Assembly: GCA_030841765.1 (NCBI GenBank)
Contig: JAUUSS010000040.1
Location: 1 to 18,361 of the forward strand
Reading direction: 5' to 3'
Length of the DNA: 18,361 bases
Origin: Collinsella aerofaciens
GTDB lineage: Bacteria > Actinomycetota > Coriobacteriia > Coriobacteriales > Coriobacteriaceae
Part shown: in pieces, positions 6,846-14,453 of the stretch
Position numbering within the stretch: position 1 is the first letter of the stretch
How the letters are laid out: each line of letters begins with the position of its first letter
Translations under genes and position numbers: made by a program
Notes under the pieces: generated by a model
Seen by the model: only the letters and a program-made list of their open reading frames with translations
Database searches by the model: none
What the model was told of the DNA's origin: nothing

Positions 6846-7289
6846 ATGGCAAAAGAGGGAAAGAAGCCAATCGGCAAGATTGTCCTAGGCATCATCGTGG
6901 TGCTGGTTATTGTCGGTGCCGTGGGCTCTATGGGCGGCAACTCAACCGATTCGTCTGCGAGCGATTCGGCAAAACCTGCCGAGACGACACGGCAGGCTGA
7001 GGAGCAAAAAGAACCGCAAGAACCGTATACCATTGCTGACGAGGCTGAAGACACTTCCAATCAGTTTACCTATAAGATCACGGGCACCCTGACCAATAAC
7101 ACGGACAAGGAAAAGAGCTACATTCAGATTGAATATGTTCTGTATGATGCCGATGGCAACCAGGTTGGAACGGCTCTTGCAAACACCAATCATCTGAAGG
7201 CGGGCGGCTCCTGGAAGTTCGAGGCGCTGGGTACGGTGTCTCCCGACCAGGTTGCTAGCTGGGAGCGTTCGGACGTAAGCGGTTTCTAG
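6846..7289 (+). CDS. Membrane-anchored FxLYD-type domain protein
   Basis: A 147-residue protein with a basic N-terminus (MAKEGKKPIGK), one membrane helix (residues about 12-29, IVLGIIVVLVIVGAV) and a Ser/Thr/Glu-rich spacer (33-65) with no lipobox cysteine. The extracellular beta-rich domain (about 70-145) contains YKITGTLTNNTDKEKSY..IEYVLYDADGNQVGTA..NTNHLKAGGSWKFEA. That pattern resembles FxLYD domains, found on surface proteins, often next to kinases or cell-wall genes; a binding role is inferred only. Ribosome site AGGAAGGA lies inside a leader hairpin. The next gene follows 32 bp later, suggesting an operon with the XRE-like gene and kinase. Confidence 0.78.
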   Translation: MAKEGKKPIGKIVLGIIVVLVIVGAVGSMGGNSTDSSASDSAKPAETTRQAEEQKEPQEPYTIADEAEDTSNQFTYKITGTLTNNTDKEKSYIQIEYVLYDADGNQVGTALANTNHLKAGGSWKFEALGTVSPDQVASWERSDVSGF

Positions 7290-7321
7290 CATGTTGCATG
7301 CACTGGGGGAGGTGAAGTCGT

Positions 7322-7744
7322 ATGTCCGATAAAAAGCTGACTGACGAGTTGCTCAATGAGCTTCTCGACGCGCCAAACATCGATGGCTATATCAAGGAAC
7401 ACGACTTTGCCGCCCCGTCGCTTTCGGATTACTTAAAGCAGTTGCTGCAAGAGAAGGGGCTCGAGCGTTCGCGCGTGGTGCGTATGGCCGACCTCAACGA
7501 GACCTTTGGCTATCAGATCTTTACCGGTTCGCGCAATCCGAGCCGCAATAAGGTGCTGCAGATTGCCTTTGCAATGGCGCTGTCGATGAAGGAGACTAAC
7601 CGCGCCCTGACGGCTGCCGGAGTGAGCGTCCTAAACTGCAAGGACCGTCGCGATGCAATCATTATCTTTTGCATCGACCGTGGCTGTAGCCTCCAAAAGG
7701 CCAATGAAGAGCTGTATCGCCTTGGCGAGGAAACGGTGAGTTAG
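7322..7744 (+). CDS. XRE-like helix-turn-helix protein paired with a kinase
   Basis: A 140-residue soluble protein. Residues about 33-65 (LSDYLKQLLQEKGLERSRVVRMADLNETFGYQIFTG) match the start of an XRE/Cro helix-turn-helix, followed by SRNPSRNKVLQIAFAMALSMKETNRALTAAG, typical of HTH proteins that act beside protein kinases. The strong site GGGGGAGGTG precedes ATG 7322. The kinase gene follows about 100 bp downstream on the same strand. A role as kinase substrate or partner is inferred from adjacency. DNA binding is likely but unproven, since the recognition helix is not sharply conserved to my eye. Confidence 0.65.
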   Translation: MSDKKLTDELLNELLDAPNIDGYIKEHDFAAPSLSDYLKQLLQEKGLERSRVVRMADLNETFGYQIFTGSRNPSRNKVLQIAFAMALSMKETNRALTAAGVSVLNCKDRRDAIIIFCIDRGCSLQKANEELYRLGEETVS

Positions 7745-7791
7745 TGGCCAATGGCTGAGCTGGCTGTTGCCGAAACAACTATGCGAACGAA

Positions 7792-7825
7792 CAGGGTGCG
7801 GACACCATGGGGTGTCCGCACCCTG
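7792..7825 (+). other. Perfect 15-bp hairpin before the kinase gene
   Basis: CAGGGTGCGGACACC (7792-7806) and GGTGTCCGCACCCTG (7811-7825) form a perfect stem with an ATGG loop. It sits between the XRE-like gene and the kinase start, ending at most 16 bases before the start codon. No U-tract follows on the plus strand, so it is not a standard terminator. It could limit read-through, stabilise RNA or bind a protein. Confidence 0.6.
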
Positions 7826-7841
7826 CGTTATGATGGACGCC

Positions 7842-9221
7842 ATGGATACTCAGAGCCCAACATATTCCGATGACGAGCTGACTGCTTCACTTGCCGAGCA
7901 TTTGGCGTCGCTCGACCGCGATGACAGCTATCGTGTGGAGCGCGTGCTCAAGTGCTCGGATGTCGAGACGACCGAACTCGTCTATTTTGAGGGCTCTGGC
8001 GGCGGGTCTCTCGGTCCCTTTGTCCGCAAGCGCATCGATGCTTCGGCGCAGATTGGCGGGGCCTACGAGCGCCTGTTTGCGGCTCAGCGGGCCGGACGCC
8101 GTTTTGAACACTTACCCCGGATTGTCGATTGCCGCCGCGCGGGCGAGGAGCTCGATGTGGTGATGGAATATGTCGAAGGCGAGACGCTCGAGGCGCTCGT
8201 GGGGCGCCTGGGCGCGACGCCCGATTATGCCCGCGAGCTGTATCCCGTTCTGTGTGAAGCGGTGGGCGAGCTGCATGCTGGTTTTGCAGCTGCGGGGGAG
8301 CCAGGGGTACCGGTAATCCATCGCGACCTTAAACCCTCGAACATCATCGTATCGGGCGTGAGGTATGCGGCCGATGCTGGCATGACCTTCTCGTCGTTGG
8401 TGATTATTGACCTGGGAATCGCGCGCGTATGGCGCGATGGCGCCGATGCCGACACCGTCAAGTTTGGCACGCGACCCTATGCGCCGCCCGAGCAGTATGG
8501 GTTTGGGCAGACGAGTGTGCGCAGCGACGTGTACGCGCTGGGCGCCCTGTTGTTCTTCTGCTTGACGGGAGTCGACCCTAAACCAGGGCTCGACATGCGC
8601 GAGCAATGCGAGGCGCGCGGTATTCCCACTCCACTTTCCGATGCCGTCTGCATGTCGATGGCGCTCGATCCGGCCAAGCGTTTTGCGAGTGCGGAAGCAT
8701 TGGGACGGGCGACGCGCGCGGCATACGATCTGAGTCGCCCCGTGCGGCCTCCTGCGCCTGCGCCTGTCCGTACTCCAGACTCGGAGACAGTGTTGGCGTC
8801 CCAAGGGCTCCAGAAACCCGCAGGGCTTCCTGGCCCTGCCGCCTCCGCTGCATGCGGTCTGCTCTCTCGCGTTCCGGAGTCTCTGGGGCGCATTTGGAAT
8901 ACGCTCGTCTGCTTCTCGCTGCTTGTGTTCTTTGCCGGTAGCCACTTTGCCGTCTTTCACCCCACGGGAGCAAACCAAAGCTACCCGACGTGGCTTCTCA
9001 TAATCGAGTATTTTTTCTTTGTCGATGGCCTTATGGTGCTTATGCATTTTGCGCTGCTCGATAAGCGCCGTCTTCGTCGGCGATTCGCATTGCTCGACAG
9101 CTATCGCGGCAAGAAGCTCGCGAAGCTCTTGCTCAAGGCATTGGGTGTGCTGCTCCTATGCATGATCGTCATAGTCGCGGTTGCCAATGCGACCGGCGTC
9201 GTCGATACCTCCGCTACCTAA
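7842..9221 (+). CDS. Membrane-tethered Ser/Thr protein kinase
   Basis: A 459-residue Hanks-type kinase. Residues about 28-295 form the catalytic domain: glycine-rich EGSGGGSLG, ATP-lysine K63 in VRKRI, MEYVEGETL hinge, catalytic HRDLKPSN (160-167), DLG in place of DFG (190-192), APPEQYG (214-220) and SDVYALGALLF. A Pro-rich linker follows. Three hydrophobic segments near the C-terminus (about 351-372, 384-406, 427-450) anchor it in the membrane. There are no PASTA repeats, so it is not the usual PknB/PrkC sensor. Start is uncertain: ATGs at 7830, 7833 and 7842 all lie just after the hairpin and lack a strong ribosome site. The XRE-like and FxLYD genes upstream may be partners. A converging terminator closes the gene. 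Confidence 0.88.
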   Translation: MDTQSPTYSDDELTASLAEHLASLDRDDSYRVERVLKCSDVETTELVYFEGSGGGSLGPFVRKRIDASAQIGGAYERLFAAQRAGRRFEHLPRIVDCRRAGEELDVVMEYVEGETLEALVGRLGATPDYARELYPVLCEAVGELHAGFAAAGEPGVPVIHRDLKPSNIIVSGVRYAADAGMTFSSLVIIDLGIARVWRDGADADTVKFGTRPYAPPEQYGFGQTSVRSDVYALGALLFFCLTGVDPKPGLDMREQCEARGIPTPLSDAVCMSMALDPAKRFASAEALGRATRAAYDLSRPVRPPAPAPVRTPDSETVLASQGLQKPAGLPGPAASAACGLLSRVPESLGRIWNTLVCFSLLVFFAGSHFAVFHPTGANQSYPTWLLIIEYFFFVDGLMVLMHFALLDKRRLRRRFALLDSYRGKKLAKLLLKALGVLLLCMIVIVAVANATGVVDTSAT

Positions 9222-9225
9222 AAGA

Positions 9226-9248
9226 AAAGGGCCCCATTGGGGCCCTTT
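9226..9248. terminator. Bidirectional terminator between kinase and hydrolase genes
   Basis: AAAGGGCCCC (9226-9235) pairs with GGGGCCCTTT (9239-9248) around an ATT loop. The A-run on one side and T-run on the other suit both the plus-strand kinase gene and the convergent minus-strand hydrolase gene. Confidence 0.8.
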
Positions 9249-9258
9249 GCAGTTGCAC

Positions 9259-10392
9259 TTAGATGCGGTTCATCTGAGCGGCGACTTTGTTGTACCAGTC
9301 CTGCCACGTGGGCGGGCAGTACTTTTTGGCCGCTGCCGGGGTAAGGGTGGAGCCGTAGTTGGCGCCCAGATAGGCAACGTGAGCGGAGATGCCCTCGCTC
9401 CAGCTGCCAAAGCTGCGCCAACCGCCGCCACGTGCACTCCAGCCCCAGGCGTTGTAAGAATTGGCGCAATAAGCACCCTTGGTGCTCTCGATGCAGGCGA
9501 TGGCGGGGGACCAACGGGGGTCGACACCGGTATTCCAAGCGGCGACGGCAAAGTTATAGCCCTGGCCTGCCATGGGGGAGCCGGCGAGATAATTGTCGAT
9601 GCGGCTCGTCCACTCATTAATGAACGAATCGTAATCGGAGCTACCGGTATTGGCGTTGTTCACCGTGGTGTCGATGGTGGTGTTGGTGTTGGTGGCCTGG
9701 CTGCTGGAATTGCTGCCGCTTACGCCCTCGCCCGAGAGCTTTTCGGCGGCAGCGGCCTTATCGGCCTCAAGCTTGGCAAGCTCGGCGGCATTTTCCTGCT
9801 CGGCTTTTGCCTGTGCCTCGCTGCGGAGCTGCTGGGCCTGCGCCAGCGCATCCTCGGCGTTTTTCTGCTCCGCCTCAAGCTGAGACTTGGCCTGCTGGAG
9901 CTCGGCCTTGTTCTGCTCGAGTTCGGTTTGCATATTATTGAGCTCTTCGATCTCGTCGACGCTCGAGCTCGTGATCTGGTTGGTGTATTTGCAGGTCGTG
10001 ATGAACTCACCCAGGCTCTGCGCGTTGACCAGGAAGCTCACGATGGGGTTAGTGCCCTTCTGGTACTTGTACAGATCGCGCATGGCGGAGCTTGCCTTGG
10101 CCTGCTGCTCGGGAAGCTTAGCCTCGATTTCCTCGATGCTTGCCTCATTGGAGTCAATCTGCTTTTGCAGGTCATCGAGCTTGGTGCGGGCGTCGTTGTA
10201 GGCGCTCGTAGCGGCTTCGATCTTCTGCTGGGCTGCGGAAAGCTGGTCCTGCGTTGCCTGCGAGGCGGCATACGCCGCAACGGGGGAGAGCATCGGCGTG
10301 GCCGTCAGCGCAACGGCGAGCGCGGCGCTCGTGATGATACGAGCCGGCTTCGACGCAATGAGCGCTGCGGTGCGATGATTCGAATGCTGCAT
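9259..10392 (-). CDS. Secreted coiled-coil cell-wall hydrolase (lysozyme-like C-terminus)
   Basis: A 377-residue exported protein. Residues 1-42 are a long signal peptide ending in VAAYAAS. Residues about 45-215 are heptad-rich coiled coil (QDQLSAAQQKIEAATSAYND and on), the layout of PcsB/CwlO-type N-termini that couple to FtsEX. A Ser/Asn/Thr linker follows (216-255). The C-terminal domain (about 258-377) has NTGVDPRWSPAIACIESTKG, AWGWSA and a Trp/Gly-rich end resembling lysozyme/SLT-like muramidases, with the Glu in CIES as candidate catalytic acid. It probably cleaves peptidoglycan at division. ATG 10392 was chosen because AGAGGGA lies just before it. The upstream in-frame TTG has no ribosome site. 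Exact enzyme class is inferred. Confidence 0.82.
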   Translation of the reverse strand: MQHSNHRTAALIASKPARIITSAALAVALTATPMLSPVAAYAASQATQDQLSAAQQKIEAATSAYNDARTKLDDLQKQIDSNEASIEEIEAKLPEQQAKASSAMRDLYKYQKGTNPIVSFLVNAQSLGEFITTCKYTNQITSSSVDEIEELNNMQTELEQNKAELQQAKSQLEAEQKNAEDALAQAQQLRSEAQAKAEQENAAELAKLEADKAAAAEKLSGEGVSGSNSSSQATNTNTTIDTTVNNANTGSSDYDSFINEWTSRIDNYLAGSPMAGQGYNFAVAAWNTGVDPRWSPAIACIESTKGAYCANSYNAWGWSARGGGWRSFGSWSEGISAHVAYLGANYGSTLTPAAAKKYCPPTWQDWYNKVAAQMNRI

Positions 10393-10454
10393 CCAGTCCC
10401 TCTGCAATCAATCGTAGGTTATGGTTCGAACGGTATTCTACTACTGCTTTCGAC

Positions 10455-10499
10455 CTCAACTTGAACCTTAAAGGTTCCAAAGGGTCAAGTTGAACTTGA
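10455..10499. promoter_or_regulatory. Palindromic operator-like cluster upstream of the hydrolase gene
   Basis: Two perfect odd palindromes lie 7 bp apart: GAACCTT-A-AAGGTTC (10463-10477) and TCAAGTT-G-AACTTGA (10485-10499). CTCAACTTGA (10455-10464) is a partial third copy, and GTTCAACTT (10549-10557) a fourth half-site. On the minus strand TAGAAT near 10441-10436 could be the hydrolase -10. Such a cluster suggests control by a dimeric repressor or activator. Confidence 0.5.
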
Positions 10500-10626
10500 G
10501 GCTTTGGCTTTGACCTGCAGTTATGATGAATTGTTGAGAAACCATAGAGTTCAACTTTAACGTTACAGAGCCCTGTTTGAGAGGAGTTTTGGGCTGTAAA
10601 AGCCATCTCAACGTGGGGTTTTATAA

Positions 10627-11259
10627 CTACAGCGTGCCCTTCTGGCGAGCCCGCTCAATCTCTTCGAGGGCCTCGGCGGGGGTGAACGAACAGGTGCCGT
10701 CGCCGAGTTTGATTACCTGGATATCGTCGCCGGCGTAGACCTCTCCGCCCTTTAGTACCACGCCGAAAACGCCCTCGTGGGGAAAGATGCAGTCGCCGGC
10801 GAGATAGTAGATGGCGCAGCGTGTGTGGCAGGCCTTGCCGATTTGGCTGATTTCGACAAGCACCTCGCTGCCAAGCTTGAGCTGCGTGCCCAAGGGGAGC
10901 GAGAGCAGGTTGATGCCCCGGGTTGTGAAGTTCTCCCCAAAGTCACCCTCGTGTACGTCGAGCCCGCGTGCCTGCGCCGTCTGGATGGACTCCGCGGCTA
11001 AAAAAGAGACCTGGCGGTGCCAATGCCCGGCGTGCGCATCGGTGGCGAGGCCAAATTGCTCTATAACGGTGTCGTGTCCATCGGCGACGGGCGACTTGCG
11101 CGTGCCCTTGTGCGCCGACGTGTTGATCGAGACGATGCGGGCGGGTCCGTTGTAGGCGTCGTTTGCCATGCACAGGGGAGCGGTCGCTTTCGCACGTTCC
11201 GCCAGCTCGCGCTTCGCGGCATTGAGGATGGGATTATCGGTCGGATGGTCTTGGGGCAC
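10627..11259 (-). CDS. MOSC domain protein
   Basis: A 210-residue single-domain MOSC protein (molybdenum cofactor sulfurase C-terminal type, YiiM/YuaD-like). Seen are HWHRQVSFLAAESI (79-92), GDFGENFTTRGI (105-116) and the conserved cysteine block IGKACHTRCAIYYLAGDCIFPHEG split over residues 140-163, with C144 as the expected functional cysteine. GVFGVVLKGGEV follows. MOSC domains bind or transfer sulfur/persulfide to Mo-cofactor enzymes, or reduce N-hydroxylated compounds. The substrate is unknown here, and no Mo-cofactor gene is nearby. GTG 11259 start is supported by AAAGG eight bases upstream. It appears to be a single-gene unit. Confidence 0.85.
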   Translation of the reverse strand: MPQDHPTDNPILNAAKRELAERAKATAPLCMANDAYNGPARIVSINTSAHKGTRKSPVADGHDTVIEQFGLATDAHAGHWHRQVSFLAAESIQTAQARGLDVHEGDFGENFTTRGINLLSLPLGTQLKLGSEVLVEISQIGKACHTRCAIYYLAGDCIFPHEGVFGVVLKGGEVYAGDDIQVIKLGDGTCSFTPAEALEEIERARQKGTL

Positions 11260-11407
11260 GTGTGCGCCTTTCGTTTGAGGATGTCAATACGCTGAATCCT
11301 ACAACAATGGTAGGTTCATTGCCCATTGTCATACAACGGTGAGCGCCGTCTTCGTGCTGGCCTTCGTGCTGGACGATTACGTCGATTGCCATAGATACGG
11401 TGGAGCT

Positions 11408-11437
11408 TTGGGCGCCGGCGGCTTGGCACGCTAGAAT
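11408..11437 (+). promoter_or_regulatory. Candidate promoter of the ligase gene
   Basis: TTGGGC (11408-11413) and TAGAAT (11432-11437) are 18 bp apart, about 55 bp before the ATP-grasp gene. The rest of the 234-bp gap from 11260 shows no other clear signal apart from a short GCCC/GGGC hairpin near 11460-11473. Confidence 0.4.
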
Positions 11438-11493
11438 AAATCAGTTGCGCAAAGACCGCCCGTTGTGTGGGCAGTTCATGATAGGAAGTTTCC

Positions 11494-12750
11494 ATGGCAT
11501 TGCAATTTACAGAGCGCGAGTTCATTCCCGTGCTGCTTGGTGGCGACATCAACGCCTATTCGGTGGCGCGCGCCTTCTACGAGGAGTACCAGGTCAAGAG
11601 TCTGGTCTTTGGCAAGTATCAGACGGGTCCCGCGTACCGCAGCCAGATTATCGACTACACGCCCAACGTGGATATCGACACCATGCCCGTGATGCTCAAA
11701 ACCGTCAACGGCATTGCCCAAGCGCATGCCGACAAGACGATTGTCCTTGTGGGTTGTGGCGACAACTATGTCGCTCTCGTGGCTCAAGCCAAAGATGCTC
11801 ATGAGCTGGCGGATAACATCGTCGCTCCCTACGCGCCCTACAGCATGCTCGAGCAGTGCCAGAAGAAGGAGATCTTCTACGAGCTGTGCGAGAAGCATGG
11901 CGTGCCCTATCCGCACACGTTTACCTTTACCAAGGCGATGCTTAATGCCCAGGGTGAGGCGCCTGCCGAAGTGCTCGACCAGATCGATTTTCCTTACCCG
12001 ATGATTCTGAAGCCTTCTGACGGCATCATGTGGTGGCAGCATGAGTTCGAGGGCCAGAAGAAGGCCTATGAGATTGCCGACCGCGCCGAGCTGGAACAGG
12101 TCATTCGCGATTCGTATGCCAGCGGCTACACCGACGACCTGATCTTGCAGGATCGCGTGCCCGGCAACGACGAGTACATGCGCGTGCTCACCAGCTATTC
12201 CGACCGCAACGGCAAGGTGCGCATGATGTGCCTGGGCCATGTGCTGCTCGAGGAGCATCAGCCCCACGGTGTCGGCAACCATGCCTGTATCATTACCGAG
12301 CCCAACGACGAGCTCATGGGCGGCGTGCGCAAGTTGCTCGAGGACCTTCACTTTGTGGGCTATTCCAACTTTGACGTTAAGTACGACGAGCGCGACGGCT
12401 CGTTTAAGTTCTTCGATTTCAACACGCGCCAGGGCCGCAGCAACTACTACGTTACCAACAGCGGCTTTAACGTTGCCAAGTATGTGGTGGACGAGTATGT
12501 GTTCAACCGTCCGTTTGAGCCGGAGTTTGTGACGGCTCAGGACGAGGCCCTGTGGATGGTCGTCCCCATGGGCGTCGTCGACAAGTACGTCAAGGATCCC
12601 GAGCTGCGCGCTAAGGTGCATCGCCTGGACAAGGAAGGCAAGGGCGCCGACCCTTCGTTTATGAAGGGCGACTTTGTCTTTAACCGCTGGCTGCGCATGT
12701 GGCACACCAAGCTGCGCCACTTTAAGCTGTTCAAGACGTATTACAAGTAG
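11494..12750 (+). CDS. ATP-grasp ligase, probable D-aspartate ligase
   Basis: A 418-residue ATP-grasp enzyme. Residues about 1-110 form the preATP domain (PVLLGGDINAYSVARAF; VLVGCGDNYVALVA). The ATP-grasp fold follows: KKEIFYELCEKHGVPYPHT (128-146), YPMILKPSD (169-177), ILQDRVPGNDEYMRVL, and the Mg-binding end FKFFDFNTRQGRSNYY (312-327). The basic C-terminus ends RHFKLFKTYYK. Closest in layout are D-aspartate ligases (Aslfm type) that add D-Asp to the third residue of peptidoglycan stems. The next gene is an aspartate racemase, the same pairing as in Enterococcus faecium. That pairing is the main argument for the substrate. ATAGGAAG precedes the ATG. Another amino-acid ligase specificity is possible. 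Confidence 0.78.
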   Translation: MALQFTEREFIPVLLGGDINAYSVARAFYEEYQVKSLVFGKYQTGPAYRSQIIDYTPNVDIDTMPVMLKTVNGIAQAHADKTIVLVGCGDNYVALVAQAKDAHELADNIVAPYAPYSMLEQCQKKEIFYELCEKHGVPYPHTFTFTKAMLNAQGEAPAEVLDQIDFPYPMILKPSDGIMWWQHEFEGQKKAYEIADRAELEQVIRDSYASGYTDDLILQDRVPGNDEYMRVLTSYSDRNGKVRMMCLGHVLLEEHQPHGVGNHACIITEPNDELMGGVRKLLEDLHFVGYSNFDVKYDERDGSFKFFDFNTRQGRSNYYVTNSGFNVAKYVVDEYVFNRPFEPEFVTAQDEALWMVVPMGVVDKYVKDPELRAKVHRLDKEGKGADPSFMKGDFVFNRWLRMWHTKLRHFKLFKTYYK

Positions 12751-12759
12751 ATGAGCGCG

Positions 12760-12798
12760 GCGCCCGTCCGGTTTGCATCGGGCGGGCGCGGGTATGAT
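12760..12798 (+). promoter_or_regulatory. Intergenic hairpin followed by a -10-like box
   Basis: GCGCCCGTCCG (12760-12770) pairs with CGGGCGGGCGC (12779-12789), 11 bp with one wobble. It is followed at once by TATGAT (12793-12798). The hairpin may stop part of the transcription from the ligase gene, and the box may restart it for the racemase. No good -35 is seen, so this is tentative. Confidence 0.4.
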
Positions 12799-12834
12799 AC
12801 GCGCAATTGCGCAAGCGCCATCAAGGAGGCGGCG

Positions 12835-13581
12835 ATGGAAAAGCTGGGAGTTATCGGCGGCATGGGCGCCGAGGCCACGTCGTATTACTACGACCAGGTG
12901 GTGCGTCATACGGCTGCTGCCTGCGATCAGGAACATATCGACATGGTGGTGCTCTCCAAGTCGACCATGCCCGACCGCACGTTGGCCATTAAGACCGGCG
13001 AGCATGCCAAGCTGCTGGCGACCATGAAAGAGTGTGCCCAGGCACTCGAGTCGCTGGGCTGTGCGCACATTGCCATTCCCTGCAACACGTCGCACTACTT
13101 CTACGACCAGATCCAGTCGTTTACGAAGGTGCCGATTATCCACATGCCGCGTGAGTCGGTGCGCTATGCTCTGGCCGGTGCGGTGATGGGGGAGTGCGAG
13201 TTCGACCCCAACCTGAGTATGCCGGCCGAGCCGGTGCACAAGATTGGCATCATGGGCACCGACGGAACCGTGGGCGCGGGTGTCTACGGCCGCGAATGTA
13301 AGGCTGCGGGTGTTGAGGTCGTCTATCCCAGCGAGAAACGTCAGAACGATGTGATGTCGCTTATCTACGATGATGTGAAGGCCGGACGTGAGCCCGATAT
13401 GGATAAGTTCGACCGCGTGATGTGGGAGTTCGCCCGTAGCGGCTGCGACCGCGTCATTCTGGCCTGCACCGAGCTATCGGTGCTGCAAAAGTACCGAGAG
13501 ATGCCCGAGATCACCCTCGACGCCATGGATGTCCTGGTGCGCGAATCCATCATCCGCAGCGGCGTCCCCTACCGCCTCTAG
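12835..13581 (+). CDS. Aspartate racemase (Asp/Glu racemase family)
   Basis: A 248-residue cofactor-independent racemase. The two catalytic cysteines are present: C83 in IPCNTSHYF and C211 in LACTELSVL. The N-terminal VIGGMGAEAT (6-15) and the second-domain IGIMGTDGTVGAGVY (137-151) are also typical. It interconverts L- and D-aspartate, providing D-Asp for the upstream ligase. The ATG at 12835 is preceded by a near-perfect AAGGAGG. Residues about 107-134 (SVRYALAGAVMGECEFDPNL and on) make the interdomain segment longer than I expect for the family. It lies 84 bp after the ligase gene and is closed by the terminator at 13641. Confidence 0.88.
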   Translation: MEKLGVIGGMGAEATSYYYDQVVRHTAAACDQEHIDMVVLSKSTMPDRTLAIKTGEHAKLLATMKECAQALESLGCAHIAIPCNTSHYFYDQIQSFTKVPIIHMPRESVRYALAGAVMGECEFDPNLSMPAEPVHKIGIMGTDGTVGAGVYGRECKAAGVEVVYPSEKRQNDVMSLIYDDVKAGREPDMDKFDRVMWEFARSGCDRVILACTELSVLQKYREMPEITLDAMDVLVRESIIRSGVPYRL

Positions 13582-13640
13582 CTTCCGACCCGCCAAAAAG
13601 GGACAGGTTTATTTTGGTAGGTTTTATCTGGTGAAACAGT

Positions 13641-13677
13641 AAAGGCCTCGGCTCGTTTGGTGCGAGCCGAGGCCTTT
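13641..13677. terminator. Bidirectional terminator between racemase and ecfT
   Basis: AAAGGCCTCGGCTCG (13641-13655) pairs perfectly with CGAGCCGAGGCCTTT (13663-13677), a 15-bp stem with a TTTGGTG loop. Flanking A and T runs fit termination of both convergent units. Confidence 0.85.
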
Positions 13678-13706
13678 TGCGTTGGACGGTTGCTGTCGGT
13701 GGTGAA

Positions 13707-14453
13707 CTAGAACAGGAAGCCGATGGCGATGAGGGCGATGCTGACGATGAGCGCGGCGATGTCCAGGCCCTTGATGGGGTAGCACTTGTACGAGCTGGCG
13801 CGCGTACGCAGATAGAAGCCGCGCTGTTCTGCCGCCAAGGCTGTGGCATCGGTCTTGCCCACGCTCGAGATGAGCAGCGGCACGCACAGTGGCAGCATGA
13901 GCTTAAGCTTCTTGATGGGGTTCTTGGTGTCGTACTCGACGCCGCGAGCGGTCTGCGCCTCCATGATGGCGTTCATCTCCTGACCAAACACCGGCACAAA
14001 GCGCAGCGCCGTGGTAAAGGTGAAGGCATAGCGATACGGTACGTGCAGCACCTCGACGCAGTCGTTGGCAAGGTCGTTGAGCTTGGTCACCATGAGCATG
14101 AGGATGAGTGGTAGCGCCACACCCAGCAGGCGCAGGCAGGCCTTTGATCCTGTGATGAGGCCCGTGTCGGTGATAAAGCCCCACACCACGTTGCCATCGC
14201 GCATAAAGGCCAGCTGGAGCACCAGCATGATAAGCGCGAGCGGAATCAGCAACTTGAGCAGCGAGAACAGACGGTTGACGACGCCGGCATAGGCACCCAG
14301 CGCAAGGGTGAGTGCCAAAAAGCCTAGCAGCGCCACGTAGGAGTCGGACAAGAAGATGCCGACGATGATGGCGGCGGCGAGGCCCAGTTTGACGACGGGG
14401 TTCAGGTGATGCAGCAGCGTATCGCCCGGCATGTAGTCGATGACGTTAACCAC
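13707..14453 (-). CDS. ecfT: ECF transporter transmembrane coupling protein EcfT
   Basis: A 248-residue membrane protein. Five or so hydrophobic segments are visible (about 20-60, 65-83, 105-125, and a C-terminal helix 225-248), with a long amphipathic cytoplasmic part between. The two coupling motifs that contact the ATPases are present: AQTARGVEY (about 168-176) and AAEQRGFYL (about 208-216), both with the key Arg-Gly. GTG start overlaps the ecfA stop by 8 nt (GTGGTTAA), with AAGGAG about ten bases upstream, so translation is coupled. It is the last gene of the tryptophan-attenuated operon, which makes a tryptophan-dedicated transporter likely. Confidence 0.92.
   Translation of the reverse strand: MVNVIDYMPGDTLLHHLNPVVKLGLAAAIIVGIFLSDSYVALLGFLALTLALGAYAGVVNRLFSLLKLLIPLALIMLVLQLAFMRDGNVVWGFITDTGLITGSKACLRLLGVALPLILMLMVTKLNDLANDCVEVLHVPYRYAFTFTTALRFVPVFGQEMNAIMEAQTARGVEYDTKNPIKKLKLMLPLCVPLLISSVGKTDATALAAEQRGFYLRTRASSYKCYPIKGLDIAALIVSIALIAIGFLF

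Noticed and set aside
7792..7825. The hairpin as an ordinary intrinsic terminator
   Set aside because: There is no U-tract after it on the plus strand, and the minus strand has only a broken T stretch.
8112..9047. A 311-codon minus-strand frame opposite the kinase
   Set aside because: It is an Arg/His-rich shadow of the kinase domain, without a start signal or recognisable fold.
9181..10464. A 427-codon open frame on the plus strand opposite the hydrolase gene
   Set aside because: It covers the terminator and the antisense of a coiled-coil gene, with Gly/Leu repeats mirroring the heptads. No ribosome site or domain.
11476..13239. A long open frame on the minus strand opposite the ligase and racemase genes
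   Set aside because: Its translation is His/Val/Leu/Ala-rich low-complexity text with no family motif. It is the antisense shadow of two well-supported genes in GC-rich DNA.
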